A stretch of 17,013 bases of DNA, taken from positions 1-17,013 of the forward strand of contig VSNO01000099.1 of NCBI GenBank assembly GCA_009774375.1. The letters are read 5' to 3'. A model generated the notes under the pieces. That model saw nothing but the letters and a program-made list of their open reading frames with translations. It had not been told where the DNA came from and ran no database searches. This document shows, piece after piece, positions 1 to 8,058 of this stretch. The position numbers and the translations under genes are program-made. This DNA is from Lachnospiraceae bacterium (lineage in GTDB: Bacteria; Bacillota; Clostridia; Lachnospirales; Lachnospiraceae). Each line of letters opens with the position of its first letter. Position 1 is the first letter of the stretch.

Positions 1-28
1 GGATAATGTATAAGAAGGAGAGTGGCAT

Positions 29-1117
29 ATGATTTCAAATCAGATTATGCAGAATACCATCGAGGGGATCAAGGCGATCGCAAGGGTTGAACTATTTGTG
101 GCCGATATCGATGGCAAATTGGTGGCCTCCACCAAGACGACCGGAAACAGCTTTGAAAATTCGGTACTTGAGTTCGTAAAGTCAGCCGCCGACAGCCAGG
201 AGATCCAGGGCTGCCAGTTCTTTAAGATCTATGATGACCAGCAGCTTGAGTATATCCTGATCGCCAGTGATGCGGGTGAGAATGCATACATGGTGGGAAA
301 GATGGCGGCATTCCAATTGCAGAATCTGATGGTGGCCTACAAGGAGCGCTTTGACAAGGACAATTTCATCAAAAATCTCCTGCTTGACAATCTGCTGCTG
401 GTGGATATTTACAGCCGTTCCAAAAAGCTTCATATACAGACTGATGTGAAACGCGCCGTTCTGATCGTGGAATCCCAGAATGGAAAGGACACGAATATCC
501 TTGAGAAGGTCCGGGAGAATTTCGGGCAGAACGGCAGGGATTTTGTGACTGCAGTCGATGAGAACAATGTGATCGTCGTCAAGGAGATCGCGGACAATGA
601 GACGAACCGCGACATCGACAAGTATGCGCGGGCGATCGAGGACAGCCTTGTCAAGGAGGGCATCAGGAACGTACACATCTCCTACGGCACAAATGTCAAG
701 GAGATCAAGGAGGTCAGCCGCTCTTACAAGGAGGCAAAGATGGCGCTCGACGTGGGCAAGATCTTTTTTGCCGAGAGGGATATCATCGCGTACAGCGAGC
801 TCGGCATCGGACGTCTGATCTATCAGCTGCCGATCCCGCTCTGCAAGATGTTCATCAAGGAGATCTTTGGCGGGAAGAGCCCGGATGATTTTGACGAGGA
901 GACGCTGACGACGATCAACAAATTCTTTGAGAATTCCCTGAACGTGTCGGAGACTTCGAGGCAGCTGTTCATCCACAGGAATACACTGGTCTACAGGCTG
1001 GATAAGCTCCAGAAGAGTACAGGGCTTGACCTGCGCATCTTTGAGGATGCGATCACGTTCAAGATCGCGCTGATGGTGGTGCGCTATATGAAATACATGG
1101 AATCATTTGAATATTAA
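29..1117 (+). CDS. CdaR/PucR-type transcriptional regulator with C-terminal HTH
   Basis: A 362-residue probable DNA-binding regulator of the CdaR (sugar-diacid regulator)/PucR superfamily. Residues about 1-105 form a poorly conserved N-terminal sensor-like region. Residues about 135-250 resemble the degenerate GGDEF-like CdaR domain, including SYGTNVKEIKEVSRSYKEA. Residues about 297-352 are the HTH_30-type helix-turn-helix, with LNVSETSRQLFIHRNTLVYR and a following LDLRIFEDAITFKIAL helix. The ATG has a strong ribosome binding site, AAGGAG, at about 15-20. No transmembrane segment or signal peptide is seen. It is followed 45 bases later by ftsE on the same strand with no visible terminator, so it may be cotranscribed with the FtsEX genes. 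The ligand cannot be read from the sequence; CdaR relatives sense small acids, but nothing nearby points to sugar-diacid metabolism. Family call is confident, target unknown. Confidence 0.85.
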   Translation: MISNQIMQNTIEGIKAIARVELFVADIDGKLVASTKTTGNSFENSVLEFVKSAADSQEIQGCQFFKIYDDQQLEYILIASDAGENAYMVGKMAAFQLQNLMVAYKERFDKDNFIKNLLLDNLLLVDIYSRSKKLHIQTDVKRAVLIVESQNGKDTNILEKVRENFGQNGRDFVTAVDENNVIVVKEIADNETNRDIDKYARAIEDSLVKEGIRNVHISYGTNVKEIKEVSRSYKEAKMALDVGKIFFAERDIIAYSELGIGRLIYQLPIPLCKMFIKEIFGGKSPDDFDEETLTTINKFFENSLNVSETSRQLFIHRNTLVYRLDKLQKSTGLDLRIFEDAITFKIALMVVRYMKYMESFEY

Positions 1118-1162
1118 AGAAGGCGTTTTTAGCACAAAAATATACAGGGGTGAAATACAATT

Positions 1163-1900
1163 TTGAAAACTACAGGAATGAGAAGGCGGGCGGGCTCCGG
1201 CGTCAGCGACAAGGCGATCATACTGGAGCACGTGAGCAAGGCGTACACGGCGGGAGTGCCAGCATTAAATGATGTCACTCTGCATATAAATAAAGGAGAG
1301 TTTGTGTTTATCGTAGGGGACAGCGGTTCTGGGAAGTCCACGCTGATCAAGCTGCTGCTCCGGGAGCTTTTGCCCACATCGGGGCGGGTGATCGTCAACG
1401 GCACGGATGTGGTCCGGCTGAGGAGACGCCAGATCCCGAAGTTCCGCAGGAGCCTTGGCGTCGTGTTTCAGGATTTCCGTCTGCTGAAAGACAGGAATGT
1501 CTATGAGAATGTCGCCTTCGCGCAGCGCATCATCCAGATGCCGAACAGGGAGATCCGCAGGAATGTGCCGTCGATCCTCTCGACAGTGGGGCTTGCGGGA
1601 AAGTACAAGGCGAGACCCAAGCAGCTCTCCGGCGGCGAGCAGCAGCGCGTGGCGCTTGCGCGGGCGCTGGTGAACAAACCGCAGATCCTTCTGGCAGATG
1701 AGCCGACAGGAAACCTGGATCCCAAAAATTCATGGGACATCATGAACCTGCTCGAAAAGATCAACAATAATGGAACCACCGTCCTGGTAGTCACGCACAA
1801 CCGCGAGATCGTGAATGCCATGCAGAAAAGGGTCATTACTATGAAGAAAGGCATCATTGTCAGTGATGAGGAAAAGGGTGGTTATATCGATGAGGATTAA
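1163..1900 (+). CDS. ftsE: Cell-division ABC transporter ATPase FtsE
   Basis: A 245-residue cytoplasmic ABC ATPase that pairs with FtsX and powers conformational control of peptidoglycan hydrolases rather than classical transport. Visible motifs are Walker A GDSGSGKST (52-60), Q-loop Q103 in VVFQDFRLL, signature LSGGEQ (155-160), Walker B ILLADEP with catalytic E180, D-loop GNLDP and H-loop H212. VFQDFRLLKDRNVYENVAF is typical of FtsE. The start is an unusual TTG with AGGGGTG at 1146-1152 ahead of it; the in-frame ATG at 1178 lacks a properly spaced ribosome binding site. The first ~15 residues are basic and extend beyond the usual FtsE start, so the N-terminus is uncertain. The 3' end overlaps ftsX by 11 bases, which suggests translational coupling. 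All nucleotide-binding residues are present. Confidence 0.95.
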   Translation: MKTTGMRRRAGSGVSDKAIILEHVSKAYTAGVPALNDVTLHINKGEFVFIVGDSGSGKSTLIKLLLRELLPTSGRVIVNGTDVVRLRRRQIPKFRRSLGVVFQDFRLLKDRNVYENVAFAQRIIQMPNREIRRNVPSILSTVGLAGKYKARPKQLSGGEQQRVALARALVNKPQILLADEPTGNLDPKNSWDIMNLLEKINNNGTTVLVVTHNREIVNAMQKRVITMKKGIIVSDEEKGGYIDED

Positions 1901-2786
1901 TACATTATTTTACTGCATCAAGCAGGGAATACGCAATATTTTCAAAAATAAATGGTTCACACTGGCATCGGTGGCGACGATCTCGGCGTGTCTGTTTTTG
2001 TTTGGGCTGTTTTATTCGATACTCACGAACTTTCAGCATATGGTGAGGAACGCGGAGCAGGGGCTGTGTGTCAGTGCGCTCCTCGATGCGGGGATGAGCG
2101 ACGAGCGCGTGGCGGAGATCCGGGGGACGCTCATGCGCCGGACGGAGGTCAGTGAGGTGGAGTACGTGTCCGCGGAGGACACCTGGGCGCAGTTTGCGGA
2201 GGAGAACAATTTTGGCGATATCAGCATCTTTACGGAGAACCCGCTGGAGGACTGCGCACATTTTGACATTTACCTGAGCGATGTGTCCATGCAGCCGGCA
2301 CTGGTGTCCTACCTGGAGTCCGTCGAGGGTGTGCGGAAGGTCAACCAGTCCTTTCTGACAGCGCAGGCGCTCACAGGCGTCAATGCGATCATCGGTTACG
2401 TTTCGATCGGGATCATCGTCATATTGTTTCTGGTGTCGATCTTCCTGATCAGCAACACGGTGTCGATCGGTATCTCTGTCAGGAAGGAGGAGATCCAGAT
2501 CATGAAATATATCGGCGCGACGGACTTTTTCACGAGGGCGCCGTTTGTGATCGAGGGTATGCTGATCGGGCTGATCGGTTCTTTTCTTCCGCTGATCGGA
2601 GTATATTTTATCTACAATGAGGCGATGATGTATGTGGCAAAGCGTTTCCCGTCACTGTCGCAGCTCCTGGCATTTCTGCCGGTGGAGACGGTGTTTACGA
2701 ACCTGATCCCGGTGTGTATCGGACTGGGTGTCGGGATCGGATTTATCGGAAGCTTTACCACGGTGAGGAAGCATCTGAGTGTGTAA
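1890..2786 (+). CDS. ftsX: Cell-division membrane protein FtsX
   Basis: A 298-residue integral membrane partner of FtsE. It has four predicted transmembrane helices at about 23-45, 166-190, 218-243 and 270-293. A large extracellular loop (about 46-165) is the part that binds hydrolases or their activators in known FtsEX systems. The cytoplasmic motif RKEEIQIMKYIGAT (198-211) is characteristic of FtsX and contacts the ATPase. I chose ATG 1890 because AAGGGTGG (1873-1881) lies 8 bases upstream and the protein then begins with the usual short basic cytoplasmic segment. An in-frame TTG at 1857 would add 11 residues without a better site. It overlaps ftsE and is followed 50 bases later by the coiled-coil hydrolase, its likely client. 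Confidence 0.95.
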   Translation: MRINTLFYCIKQGIRNIFKNKWFTLASVATISACLFLFGLFYSILTNFQHMVRNAEQGLCVSALLDAGMSDERVAEIRGTLMRRTEVSEVEYVSAEDTWAQFAEENNFGDISIFTENPLEDCAHFDIYLSDVSMQPALVSYLESVEGVRKVNQSFLTAQALTGVNAIIGYVSIGIIVILFLVSIFLISNTVSIGISVRKEEIQIMKYIGATDFFTRAPFVIEGMLIGLIGSFLPLIGVYFIYNEAMMYVAKRFPSLSQLLAFLPVETVFTNLIPVCIGLGVGIGFIGSFTTVRKHLSV

Positions 2787-2836
2787 CGGTAAAAGCCGTC
2801 GGCGGGCTGACGGTTCTCTGGAGAAAGGCAGATTGT

Positions 2837-4090
2837 ATGCAGTATAGGTACCATAGAGGAAAAACGCGAAGAGGGACGGCGCTGCTCGTGGCGGTTACAA
2901 TGTTCGCGGCAGTCATGTTTTCCGGCATGCGTCCGCTTGTCAGCAGGGCGGATGAAGTGTCGGACCTGAAGAAGAGCATCGAACAGAAGCAGCAGGAGAT
3001 CAAGAACGCGCAGAATCAGAAAAAAGAGCTCCAGTCGGGGCTTACGGATGTCAAGTCGATGATCAGTGATCTCGAGCAGGCAAAGCAGGATCTTGCCGCT
3101 TATGTCACCCAGCTTGACGCCAATCTGGATGTAGTGCAGGGCAGGATTGAGGAGATCAAAGGGATGATCACGCAGAAGGAGGCGGAGATCACAGAGACGA
3201 AAGCGGAGCTTGACGCGGCAGTGGCAAAGGAGGAAGCCCAGTATGCGAACATGAAGGCGCGGATCCGGAGCATGTATGAGCGCGGTGATAACTTTTACTT
3301 TGAGGCGATCCTGAATGCCGCATCTTTTGCGGATATGATCAACCGTGTGGACTATGTGGAGAAGGTCTCGGCGTCTGACAGGCATATGCTGGAGGAATTC
3401 AGGGCGACGAGGGAGTATGTGGAGGTGTGCAAGGCACAGCTGGAGTCTGAGCAGGAGCTGCTGGAGGAGGCGAAGCGGAACGTGGAGGCCGAGGAGGCAT
3501 CCCTGGAGAGCCTGATCACACAGAAGGAAGCCGATATCAAGGCATATGAGACCGATATCAACAACCGTGAACAGCTGGTGCGGGAGTACGAGGCGGAGCT
3601 CGCGGCGCAGGAAGCCGAGATCAGGGAGATGGAGCAGATCGCCAAGACACTCCAGAAGCAGCTGGAGGAGGCAAATGGTAAGAAAAATAAGTATGACGGC
3701 GGCATGTTTACCTGGCCGGCGCCTTCATACACGCGCATCTCGGACGAGTACGGGGAGCGCATGCACCCCACTCTGAATGTCAAGAAGTTTCATAACGGCC
3801 TGGACATGGCAGCGCCGGGCGGTTCACCCATTCTGGCCGCATACAATGGTACGGTGGTGGCGGCTGCCTACAGCTCGACGATGGGAAATTATATCATGAT
3901 CGACCACGGCGACAACCTGTACACGATCTACATGCACGCGTCGAAGCTGTACGTCTCACAGGGGGCGGAGGTCACGAAGGGACAGAAGATCGCGGCGGTC
4001 GGCACGACGGGCAGATCGACGGGAAATCATCTTCATTTCGGTGTGCGCCTGAATGGAAGCTATGTGAATCCGTGGAAATATTTAAAGTGA
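2837..4090 (+). CDS. Secreted coiled-coil M23 (LytM) peptidoglycan hydrolase, probable FtsEX client
   Basis: A 417-residue exported murein hydrolase. A basic N-terminus, a hydrophobic stretch (about 14-31) and a probable signal-peptidase region near SRADEV (36-41) suggest export. Residues about 41-280 are a long Gln/Glu/Lys-rich coiled coil. The segment MYERGDNFYFEAILNAASF (146-164) resembles the PcsB/CwlO-type coiled-coil domain. Residues about 310-412 are the LytM zinc endopeptidase domain with all expected residues: H319 and D323 (HNGLD), H367 (MHAS), H398 and H400 (HLHFG). It is therefore predicted to be catalytic, unlike the degenerate LytM activator EnvC. ATG 2837 is supported by GGAGAAAGG at 2819-2828. 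It directly follows ftsX, so FtsX probably recruits it through the coiled coil. Cleavage of peptidoglycan cross-links is inferred from the family. Confidence 0.92.
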   Translation: MQYRYHRGKTRRGTALLVAVTMFAAVMFSGMRPLVSRADEVSDLKKSIEQKQQEIKNAQNQKKELQSGLTDVKSMISDLEQAKQDLAAYVTQLDANLDVVQGRIEEIKGMITQKEAEITETKAELDAAVAKEEAQYANMKARIRSMYERGDNFYFEAILNAASFADMINRVDYVEKVSASDRHMLEEFRATREYVEVCKAQLESEQELLEEAKRNVEAEEASLESLITQKEADIKAYETDINNREQLVREYEAELAAQEAEIREMEQIAKTLQKQLEEANGKKNKYDGGMFTWPAPSYTRISDEYGERMHPTLNVKKFHNGLDMAAPGGSPILAAYNGTVVAAAYSSTMGNYIMIDHGDNLYTIYMHASKLYVSQGAEVTKGQKIAAVGTTGRSTGNHLHFGVRLNGSYVNPWKYLK

Positions 4091-4122
4091 AAAGGAAAAA
4101 AGTGTGAATAGAAAGGCAAAAA

Positions 4123-5436
4123 ATGCAGAACCAATATTCAAATGGTAATCATGACATCAATAATCAGCCGGGAGATCAGATGAGCGGGCCTGTGCAGGAT
4201 AAAGGACATAACGCTGGTACGAGATATTATGTTCTCGGGATCGTGACGGGGATTCTGACTATGCTGGCAGTGGCGCTCGGAGCATTTGGCGTGGTGCGCT
4301 TTTACAGGTCGGCATTGCCGTTCGGAGGCGGCAGTGCCGACCCGGGTATGGCAGCTGGTCAGACGACGAGCATTACCGATAAGAGTGTGGAGCAGAAGCT
4401 TGCCGTGCTGGAGGACACGATCGGAAAATATTTCTGGAAAGATGTGGAAGAGACTACGCTGGAGGACGGACTGTATAAGGGACTGCTGGACGCGCTCGAC
4501 GATCCGTACAGTGTTTACTACACGAGCGAGGAGCGCATCGCTCTGCAGCAGCAGACAGAGGGAATGTATTATGGGATCGGTGCGTATATACAGGACGGGG
4601 ACGCCGGATACGTGCAGATCAGCAGGGTGATCAAAAACACGCCGGCTGAGGAGAGTGGCCTGATGCAGGGGGACTACATCTACAAGGTCAATGATGAGGA
4701 TATGCAGGGCAAGGATAAAACGTATGTCGTCAGCAAGATCAAGGGTGAGGAGCACACGTATGTGAAGATGACGGTCATTCGGGAGAACGCCCCGGAGCCG
4801 ATCGATATCGATGTCGAGCGCAGAAAGATCGAGAGTCCGACAGTTGAGTATGAGATGTACGACAATGGTATGGCGTATATACAGATCACAGAGTTTGACA
4901 TGGTGACGACGGGACAGTTTGAGAGCGCTTACGAACAGGTAAAAGCAGAGGGGATGAGAGGGCTGATCATTGACCTTCGGAGCAATCCCGGCGGAAACCT
5001 CTCGACAGTATGCGATATTTCCCGCATGCTCCTTCCCAAGGGAATGATCGTGTACACGGAGGACAAATACGGAAAGCGCGAGGAGTATACCTGTAATGGG
5101 GAGAATCAGATCCAGGTTCCGCTCGTCGTGCTCACGAACGGTTACAGCGCGAGCGCCTCGGAGATCCTCGCGGGCGCGGTGAAGGACTACGGGATCGGCA
5201 AGCTCGTGGGAACCACGACTTTCGGCAAGGGGATCGTTCAGAAGGTGATCGACTTGTCGGATGGTTCGGCGATCAAGCTCACGGTGAGCAGCTATTTTAC
5301 ACCAAACGGAAATAACATTCATGGGATCGGCATTGAGCCGGATGTGGAGATCCCGTTTGATGCGGAGTTATATAAAAATGGCACAGACAATCAGTTGGAA
5401 AAGGCGAAGGAAGTGCTGGCTGAGATGATGCGCTGA
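4123..5436 (+). CDS. S41-family C-terminal processing protease (CtpA/CtpB-like) with PDZ domain
   Basis: A 437-residue membrane-anchored serine protease. A polar, Asn/Gln-rich cytoplasmic N-terminus is followed by one transmembrane helix (about 35-58), placing the catalytic part outside the membrane. The PDZ domain spans about 145-220, with GIGAYIQ and the GLMQGDYIYKVN segment. The S41 core follows, with ITEF, LIIDLRSNPGG (281-291) and NGYSASASEILAGAVKDYG. By analogy with E. coli Prc, S344 and K369 (TFGKGIVQ), 25 residues apart, form the Ser/Lys dyad; both are present. GAAAGG (4111-4116) supports ATG 4123. It is the last gene before the 5447 terminator. CtpA-type proteases trim envelope proteins, so the upstream hydrolase is a reasonable but unproven substrate. 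Confidence 0.93.
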   Translation: MQNQYSNGNHDINNQPGDQMSGPVQDKGHNAGTRYYVLGIVTGILTMLAVALGAFGVVRFYRSALPFGGGSADPGMAAGQTTSITDKSVEQKLAVLEDTIGKYFWKDVEETTLEDGLYKGLLDALDDPYSVYYTSEERIALQQQTEGMYYGIGAYIQDGDAGYVQISRVIKNTPAEESGLMQGDYIYKVNDEDMQGKDKTYVVSKIKGEEHTYVKMTVIRENAPEPIDIDVERRKIESPTVEYEMYDNGMAYIQITEFDMVTTGQFESAYEQVKAEGMRGLIIDLRSNPGGNLSTVCDISRMLLPKGMIVYTEDKYGKREEYTCNGENQIQVPLVVLTNGYSASASEILAGAVKDYGIGKLVGTTTFGKGIVQKVIDLSDGSAIKLTVSSYFTPNGNNIHGIGIEPDVEIPFDAELYKNGTDNQLEKAKEVLAEMMR

Positions 5437-5446
5437 GAACAGGATG

Positions 5447-5480
5447 CCCCCAGAAGTAGCGTATACTTTTGGGGGTTTTT
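5447..5480 (+). terminator. Rho-independent terminator of the FtsEX-protease block
   Basis: A 10-base-pair stem (cccccagaag at 5447-5456 with cttttggggg at 5466-5475, one G-T pair) has a 9-base loop and is followed by TTTTT (5476-5480). It begins 11 bases after the protease stop codon and separates the envelope block from the mannosidase. Confidence 0.9.
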
Positions 5481-5505
5481 ACAATAAAGAAAGAGGATGA
5501 TCAGT

Positions 5506-8058
5506 ATGATGATTTTAGATCTGAACGGAAAATGGGAATTGAGGGATGCGGCGGGAGTGCCTCTTTGTTCAGTGGAGGTACCGGGGACGGTGATATCGGG
5601 TCTTTGCGCGGCGGGAAAGATCGAGGATCCGTATTACAGGGAGAACGAGTATGAAGTCCGCGACTTGTTCTGGAAGGATTACCAGTTTGTGCGCAGCTTT
5701 GTGGCAGATCAGGAGCTGATGGGGTTAAAGGAGCTAAACCTGGTCTGTAAGGGGCTGGATACGCTGGCACAGATCTGCATCAACGGAAAGGAGCTTGCCG
5801 CGACGGACAATATGCACCGCACTTATATTTTGCCGGTCAAGGAATATGTTCATGAGGGGGAGAATGAGATCTGCATCACATTCCGCTCAGTGCTGCGGTT
5901 CATTGCGGATTATCCGTACAGGGAAAACAGGGAGAGCCACATTGTTCCCTGCGGTGCGGTTAGGGGAAACCAGCTGGTGCGCAAGGGGCACTCCATGTTT
6001 GGGTGGGACTGGGGACCGCAGCTTGTGGACGCCGGGATCTGGCGCGACATCTGTATCGAGGGAAACAGCGGTGTAAAAATAGAGGATGTGCGGATCCGGC
6101 AGTTTCATGATGAGGATGGAAAGGTTCGCGTCAGAACGACGGTTGTCCTGGTGTCAGACAGTGTGTCGGAGGAACAGGCAGAAACGGCAGTCACTGTGAT
6201 CCTGGCAGAAAAGAGCGGCATGGACAGTTCAAAGATCATTGCTGAAGCTGCGGCAGGGTGTGCTGATGCAGCGCCGGACGAAAAGGGTCATGGACATGTT
6301 TATGAGGCGGAGATCGTCGTGGAGGATCCAAAGCTCTGGTGGCCAAACGGTTATGGGGAGCAGTCTTTGTATAAACTGACGGTCTCTGTTGCGGACCATT
6401 CTGCGCAGGAGGCTGTCCAGACGGTCGAAAAGACGATCGGTCTGCGCACGCTGACGGTCAGTCAGGAGGCGGACGAGTGGGGGAATGAGTTTGCCTTTAT
6501 CGTGAACGGCGTGAAGATCTTCACAAAGGGCGGCAACTATATCCCGGAGGACGCGGTGTATCCGTGGATCACAGGGGAGAGGCAGGAGTACCTGTTAAAA
6601 TGCTGTGTCCGCGCGAATTTTAACTGCGTCCGTGTCTGGGGAGGCGGTTATTATCCGTCCGATACTTTTTATGATCTGTGCGATGAATATGGATTGATCG
6701 TGTGGCAGGATCTGATGTATGCGTGCAATGCGTACGACGTGACGGACGATTTTGCGGCGACAGTCAGGCAGGAGACGCTCGACAATGTGCGGCGGCTGAG
6801 GCATCACGCATCGCTCGGGCTCTGGTGCGGCAACAATGAGATCGAGTCTGCATGGCATCACTGGGGAGATTTCCAGCAGGAGTCTGCGTACCTGCGCGCG
6901 GATTATATCAGGTTGTTTGAGGAGATCCTGCCGAGGACGCTGCGGGAGGCGGATGATGTGACCTTTTACTGGCCTTCGTCCCCGTCTTCGGGCGGCTGTC
7001 TTGACGATCCGGACTCTGACAGGCGCGGCGACGTGCACTATTGGGACGTGTGGCACGGACAGAAGCCGTTTAGCGATTATCAGAAATACTATTTCCGGTT
7101 CTGCTCTGAATTTGGCTTTCAGTCGTTTCCGTGCCTGAAGACGGTGGAGCGCTTTACACTGGAGAAGGACAGGAACATTTTTTCAAAAGTGATGGAGAGC
7201 CATCAGAAGAATGGCGCCGCAAACGGAAAGATACTCTATTATCTCTCCGAGAATTTTAAGTATCCGAAGGATTTTAAGAGTCTGCTCTATGTGTCCCAGA
7301 TCCTGCAGGGAATGGCGATCAAGAGCGGCGTAGACCACTGGCGGCGCAACCGGGGACGCTGTATGGGGGCACTGTACTGGCAGATCAACGATAACTGGCC
7401 GGTGGCTTCATGGGCGGGCATTGACTATTATGGCCGTTGGAAGGCACTGCATTATATGGCGGCGAAGTTCTACGCACCGATCGCAGTAAGCATACAGAAG
7501 GCGCAGGATCACATCAGTGTATGGATCGAGAATGAGACGTCTGCGGAGCAAAAGTGCAGTGCGTCGCTGCGCGTCCGGGATATGGGATTTGGCATCGTCA
7601 AAGAATGGAATGCAGACGGACAGGCAGGTGCGTTCAGCGCGGCAGAGCTTCTCCGGTGTCCATTCCAGACGGAATTTGCGGACACGGGGTTTGCCGGTGC
7701 GGATGATCTGTTTCTGGAGGCGGAGGTGGTTCTGGCGGACGGGACTGTACTGACTGACACAGATACCCTGATACCGTACAAGCATCTGGAGCTGCCGGCG
7801 GTGCATCTGACGGCGGAAGTGATGGAAGCGGGGAATTGTTTTGAGATCACCGTGCGCAGTGACGGGTTTGCGCCGTTTGTGGAGATGGATTTTGCCGACG
7901 CGGACGTCATTTTCAGCGACAATTTCTTTTCGATCTCCAATGAGAGACCAGTGGTGGTCCGGCTGGACAGGAGGGATATCCTGCGCGGAAATTTTGCCGG
8001 TGCGGCGGATCTGGAGGCGAGACTGGTGCTGACGACGGTGGTATCAGCATGTCAATGA
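5506..8058 (+). CDS. Glycoside hydrolase family 2 beta-mannosidase
   Basis: An 850-residue GH2 enzyme, the usual length for a beta-mannosidase. It hydrolyses terminal beta-1,4-mannosyl residues from manno-oligosaccharides or glycan cores. There is no signal peptide, so it works on imported sugars in the cytoplasm. The N-terminal jelly-roll domain includes MFGWDWGPQLVDAGIWRDI, a strong beta-mannosidase signature. The TIM barrel carries the predicted acid/base E445 (WCGNNE) and nucleophile E535 (FCSEFGF). ALYWQINDNWPVASWAGIDY near the barrel's end is also typical. ATG 5506 sits 9 bases after AAGAGG (5491-5496); ATG 5497 directly abuts that site and is too close. No sugar transporter is nearby. 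The stop overlaps the following AraC gene by 10 bases, suggesting cotranscription. No clear promoter was seen between the terminator and this gene. Confidence 0.93.
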   Translation: MMILDLNGKWELRDAAGVPLCSVEVPGTVISGLCAAGKIEDPYYRENEYEVRDLFWKDYQFVRSFVADQELMGLKELNLVCKGLDTLAQICINGKELAATDNMHRTYILPVKEYVHEGENEICITFRSVLRFIADYPYRENRESHIVPCGAVRGNQLVRKGHSMFGWDWGPQLVDAGIWRDICIEGNSGVKIEDVRIRQFHDEDGKVRVRTTVVLVSDSVSEEQAETAVTVILAEKSGMDSSKIIAEAAAGCADAAPDEKGHGHVYEAEIVVEDPKLWWPNGYGEQSLYKLTVSVADHSAQEAVQTVEKTIGLRTLTVSQEADEWGNEFAFIVNGVKIFTKGGNYIPEDAVYPWITGERQEYLLKCCVRANFNCVRVWGGGYYPSDTFYDLCDEYGLIVWQDLMYACNAYDVTDDFAATVRQETLDNVRRLRHHASLGLWCGNNEIESAWHHWGDFQQESAYLRADYIRLFEEILPRTLREADDVTFYWPSSPSSGGCLDDPDSDRRGDVHYWDVWHGQKPFSDYQKYYFRFCSEFGFQSFPCLKTVERFTLEKDRNIFSKVMESHQKNGAANGKILYYLSENFKYPKDFKSLLYVSQILQGMAIKSGVDHWRRNRGRCMGALYWQINDNWPVASWAGIDYYGRWKALHYMAAKFYAPIAVSIQKAQDHISVWIENETSAEQKCSASLRVRDMGFGIVKEWNADGQAGAFSAAELLRCPFQTEFADTGFAGADDLFLEAEVVLADGTVLTDTDTLIPYKHLELPAVHLTAEVMEAGNCFEITVRSDGFAPFVEMDFADADVIFSDNFFSISNERPVVVRLDRRDILRGNFAGAADLEARLVLTTVVSACQ

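Noticed and set aside
4138..5322. A 394-codon open frame on the reverse strand inside the S41 protease gene
   Set aside because: It lies wholly opposite a gene with complete catalytic and PDZ motifs, has no recognisable domain and is explained by codon bias on the coding strand. Similar antisense frames at 182-976, 8154-8918 and 14996-15628 were rejected for the same reason.
5462..5467. A -10 box (tatact) for the beta-mannosidase gene
   Set aside because: It lies inside the terminator loop and no -35 is found at a suitable distance.
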